Part shown: positions 61,637 through 64,000 of the stretch, piece after piece
Layout: every line of letters starts with the position of its first letter
Position numbering within the stretch: position 1 is the stretch's first letter
Source: Agapetus fuscipes
Lineage: Eukaryota > Arthropoda > Insecta > Trichoptera > Glossosomatidae
NCBI GenBank assembly: GCA_951799405.1
Contig: OX637359.1
Coordinates: forward strand, 2,724,201 to 2,788,200
Reading direction: 5' to 3'
DNA length: 64,000 bases
Notes under the pieces: generated by a model
Database searches by the model: none
Told to the model about the DNA's origin: nothing
Seen by the model: only the letters and a program-made list of their open reading frames with translations
Position numbers and translations under genes: made by a program

Positions 61637-63808
61637 ATGAAGATGTTTGTGATTTTAGTGTTAATATGTACGTTATTTCCTGGCTTAAAAACTGAAAGAG
61701 GTGAATCTGTGGGATGCTTTACTTTGAATGAAAATCTACTGGAAATACAAACGGGAGGAAGTGTGGAGTCTTGCACTTCATCTTGCGGAGATATGTATTA
61801 TCGATATTCAATTTTAACTAATGGATCTTCTTGTTTTTGTGGTAATTCAGCTGGAAAAACACCTACAGACAGCGCTCTGTGTGACAATTCCTGCTCTAAA
61901 AATACTTCGCAAATATGCGGTGGAAGAAGTGCAGGCAGCGTTTATGATACTGGGGTCACTTCACCTGGACCACCTCCCAACATAAAAGTCGACAATATCA
62001 CAGAAACAACAGCTCATCTATGGTGGAAGGAACCATTAGCGCATCCCCACATAATGGGCTACAAAATAAACGCAGTTGTTTTAAAAACATACGCATCGTA
62101 TGCCCTGCCACCTTTAGAATGGACATTCTCAAACAACACATTTCACACTGAGCTGCTCAATCTACATCCAGGAACAAAGTACAACATTACCGTTTGTGCC
62201 TTGTCGAGGGAGCGTTGCGGAGCCTTATCCCATGTGGAAGTCGAAACAGAAATTGGTGAGCCTGATCCGGCTCCTCCTCAAGTTGTTATCGTCCAGCGAC
62301 ACAACACTCACATGGTTGTCCACATTCCAGAAGCCACAAACATCAACGGGCCTGTCTCAAAGTATCGGTTGGTTGTCATGAATAAAAATTTCCAACAGAA
62401 TTTCTTGCCAGATTATTTGAAACCTTACCGGGAAGCTGCAGAAGAGGGACTGCCTTATTACATAACGGCAGAGGTTGATCTGTACGAAGCCAAGAATGAT
62501 TTTGTCATCGGGGACGGAAGAAATCGAAATGGGTTTTACAATGCGCCTCTGCAGGACACAAAGGACATACAAGTTGCTCTTGGAGTTGTTAGCAGCAACG
62601 GGAGAACTACCAAAATAAGGTACAACCATGCCAGCGACATAATGGTGCTAAACGTTAATCAGAATGAACAAACTTACTGGTTAGTTGCGGTTCTGTGTGT
62701 TGCCATTGCAATAGGAGTCGTCTTGCTTGTAATTGGCATCGGTGCTGTTATCGTTTTAAGGAAAAAAGTGGGTCTCAGTCGTCGGCAAAGATTGTCACAA
62801 TCCATGCCTCTGAGTGGCCCGTGCATCGAAATTGAAAACACGGGATTTATTCCTGACGAAGAAGAGCGCGTGGATCATTATGTAAATCTTAAGCGACAAT
62901 TGTGGAATATTCCAAGGAATTTCTTAGAAGTTGACATCAGTACTTCAGTGGGATCTGGAAGCTATGGTCCATTTGTCAGAGGGAGAGTACAGCATCAGGG
63001 AACATTTAGACCTGCTTTAGTGCAGTCGATATCAGATGGAGAACTAACTAGAGCGGATAAGAAGACAATGCTCAGTGAATTGGATCTTTTAATCAAATCT
63101 AACGGGCATGAAAATATAGTGTCACTGATTGGGATCTGTGAAATACCTGACACTCTCTACGTTGTCTTAGAAGACACAAGACATACTCTAAAAGAGCTTT
63201 TACTGTCATCACGGCACAGAGACATCCAAAGCAACAAATTCTGTTTGACAACGGAAAGCAAAGTCTTACAGATCTGCTTAGATATATCAAAAGGCATGGA
63301 GTATCTATCCGGCAAGAGAATCGTACACAAACGACTTTGTTGCAGAAATATTATCATGGCAGATGGCACCGTGCCAAAGATCAGTGGATTCGGGTTGAGT
63401 CACATGTTTAAGGAAGATGAGAAACCGGATTACACAAGATGGACGGCTCAAGAGATGTTTAAACAAAATACTTACGCTCCGAAAAGTGACGTTTGGGCTT
63501 TTGGATGCCTCGTGTGGGAGACTATGTCTTTGGGAGGCACACCGTACCCTCACGTTGCTACTAAAGACGTCGCAAACAGAGTTTTGCGAGGAATGCGTCC
63601 TCCACAGCTTCACTACGTCGGGGATGACCTCTACCAAGTCTGTCTGCACTGCTGGCAGCTGGATCTCGATGAGAGACCTTGGTTTTCGGAACTCGTCATG
63701 AATCTGACTTCCCTGTCCAATCAAAATATATCGGGAATGTTAAACTTTACTCACTACAATGGCTTCCAGTATGAATCTCACAATCAACAATTAGAAATTA
63801 TTAATTGA
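61637..63808 (+). CDS. Wsck: Wsck-type receptor pseudokinase
   Basis: 723 residues in one exon. The ATG at 61637 is the first in frame after a stop at 61565. Residues 1-18 form a signal peptide; 24-106 a Cys-rich WSC domain (carbohydrate-binding type); about 112-206 a fibronectin III domain, with a further extracellular region to 346; 347-374 a single membrane span followed by RKK; about 437-690 a tyrosine-kinase-like domain. The glycine loop GSGSYGPF is kept, but the beta-3 lysine is Gln463 (ALVQSI), HRD is HKR (564-566), DFG is GFG (584-586) and APE is AQE. It is therefore predicted inactive, as for insect Wsck. SDVWAFGCLVWE is intact. Likely a cell-surface scaffold/receptor; ligand unknown. 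Confidence 0.93.
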   Translation: MKMFVILVLICTLFPGLKTERGESVGCFTLNENLLEIQTGGSVESCTSSCGDMYYRYSILTNGSSCFCGNSAGKTPTDSALCDNSCSKNTSQICGGRSAGSVYDTGVTSPGPPPNIKVDNITETTAHLWWKEPLAHPHIMGYKINAVVLKTYASYALPPLEWTFSNNTFHTELLNLHPGTKYNITVCALSRERCGALSHVEVETEIGEPDPAPPQVVIVQRHNTHMVVHIPEATNINGPVSKYRLVVMNKNFQQNFLPDYLKPYREAAEEGLPYYITAEVDLYEAKNDFVIGDGRNRNGFYNAPLQDTKDIQVALGVVSSNGRTTKIRYNHASDIMVLNVNQNEQTYWLVAVLCVAIAIGVVLLVIGIGAVIVLRKKVGLSRRQRLSQSMPLSGPCIEIENTGFIPDEEERVDHYVNLKRQLWNIPRNFLEVDISTSVGSGSYGPFVRGRVQHQGTFRPALVQSISDGELTRADKKTMLSELDLLIKSNGHENIVSLIGICEIPDTLYVVLEDTRHTLKELLLSSRHRDIQSNKFCLTTESKVLQICLDISKGMEYLSGKRIVHKRLCCRNIIMADGTVPKISGFGLSHMFKEDEKPDYTRWTAQEMFKQNTYAPKSDVWAFGCLVWETMSLGGTPYPHVATKDVANRVLRGMRPPQLHYVGDDLYQVCLHCWQLDLDERPWFSELVMNLTSLSNQNISGMLNFTHYNGFQYESHNQQLEIIN

Positions 63809-64000
63809 AGACATGATCTTGTATATTTTGTAAGTGCGTGCAGTCCATAGATATATTTCTGGCACAATGTATGTGTGAACAAGCATCACTGATTTGAGTT
63901 TTAAGACAGTTCTATCGAAGGTCTTATTCTTATTTGTACCTCAGATGTCAGTCTGTTTATTTGGGACTTTTCTCTTGTGATGCAGAAGACCAGCTGTTCT
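63809..64000 (+). other. 3' flank of Wsck
   Basis: Probable 3' UTR; no AATAAA signal before the window ends. Confidence 0.5.

Overview
This 64 kb window is AT-rich animal nuclear DNA, most likely from an insect and plausibly a lepidopteran. Evidence: a Wsck-type receptor pseudokinase, two BEL/Pao retrotransposons (one with a primer site matching an insect tRNA-Tyr 3' end), many tRNA-headed SINEs, hAT-like MITEs, and one core promoter of arthropod Inr+DPE type. The order is inferred from repeat style and is less certain than 'insect'. I see no bacterial features and no complete tRNA or rRNA gene.

Only one intact host coding gene is visible: a 723-codon uninterrupted reading frame at the right edge (61637-63808, + strand). 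It has a signal peptide, WSC domain, fibronectin III-like ectodomain, one membrane span and a tyrosine-kinase-like domain that has lost its catalytic residues (Wsck). A second host gene is suggested only by a probable non-coding first exon on the minus strand (36704 to 36466). It has an Inr, a DPE at the exact +28 position and a strong GTAAGT splice donor; its coding exons are not recognisable here.

The rest is layered transposable elements. (i) Two young BEL/Pao elements in opposite orientation (13131-19314 + and 25828-31856 -) have identical 354-bp LTRs and different target duplications, yet share the same deletion through RNase H/integrase. (ii) An abundant non-LTR family, here 'LINE-C', has a ~265-bp 3' end with (TTAGA)n tails; about 35 pieces are present, some with the C-terminal coding end attached. 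(iii) Other LINE 3' ends, here LINE-D, LINE-M, LINE-R, RTE-1, LINE-K and CR1/L2-like; LINE-M carries a 56-bp minisatellite grown from its own 3' coding end. (iv) Three tRNA-headed SINE families, here SINE-A, SINE-B and SINE-D, including a composite A-B unit. (v) MITEs: hAT-like elements with 8-bp duplications, a ~245-bp family with 4-bp duplications (MITE-G), a ~260-bp family (MITE-E) and several foldbacks. (vi) Foldback or palindromic elements carrying hammerhead-ribozyme-like cores, probably Penelope-related.

Layout: 1-12 kb, mixed LINE/SINE/MITE debris; 12.5-19.8 kb, a long LINE-C copy split by the + BEL element and a MITE-G; 20-25.8 kb, debris with a 16-bp satellite and a hammerhead foldback; 25.8-31.9 kb, the - BEL element; 32-36 kb, debris; 36.5-36.7 kb, the cryptic promoter/exon; 37-58 kb, dense SINE/LINE/MITE mosaic; 58.6-59.8 kb, LINE-M with the minisatellite; 60.6-61.6 kb, repeat-poor upstream DNA; 61.6-64 kb, Wsck. 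Family names such as LINE-C or MITE-G are labels used only here.
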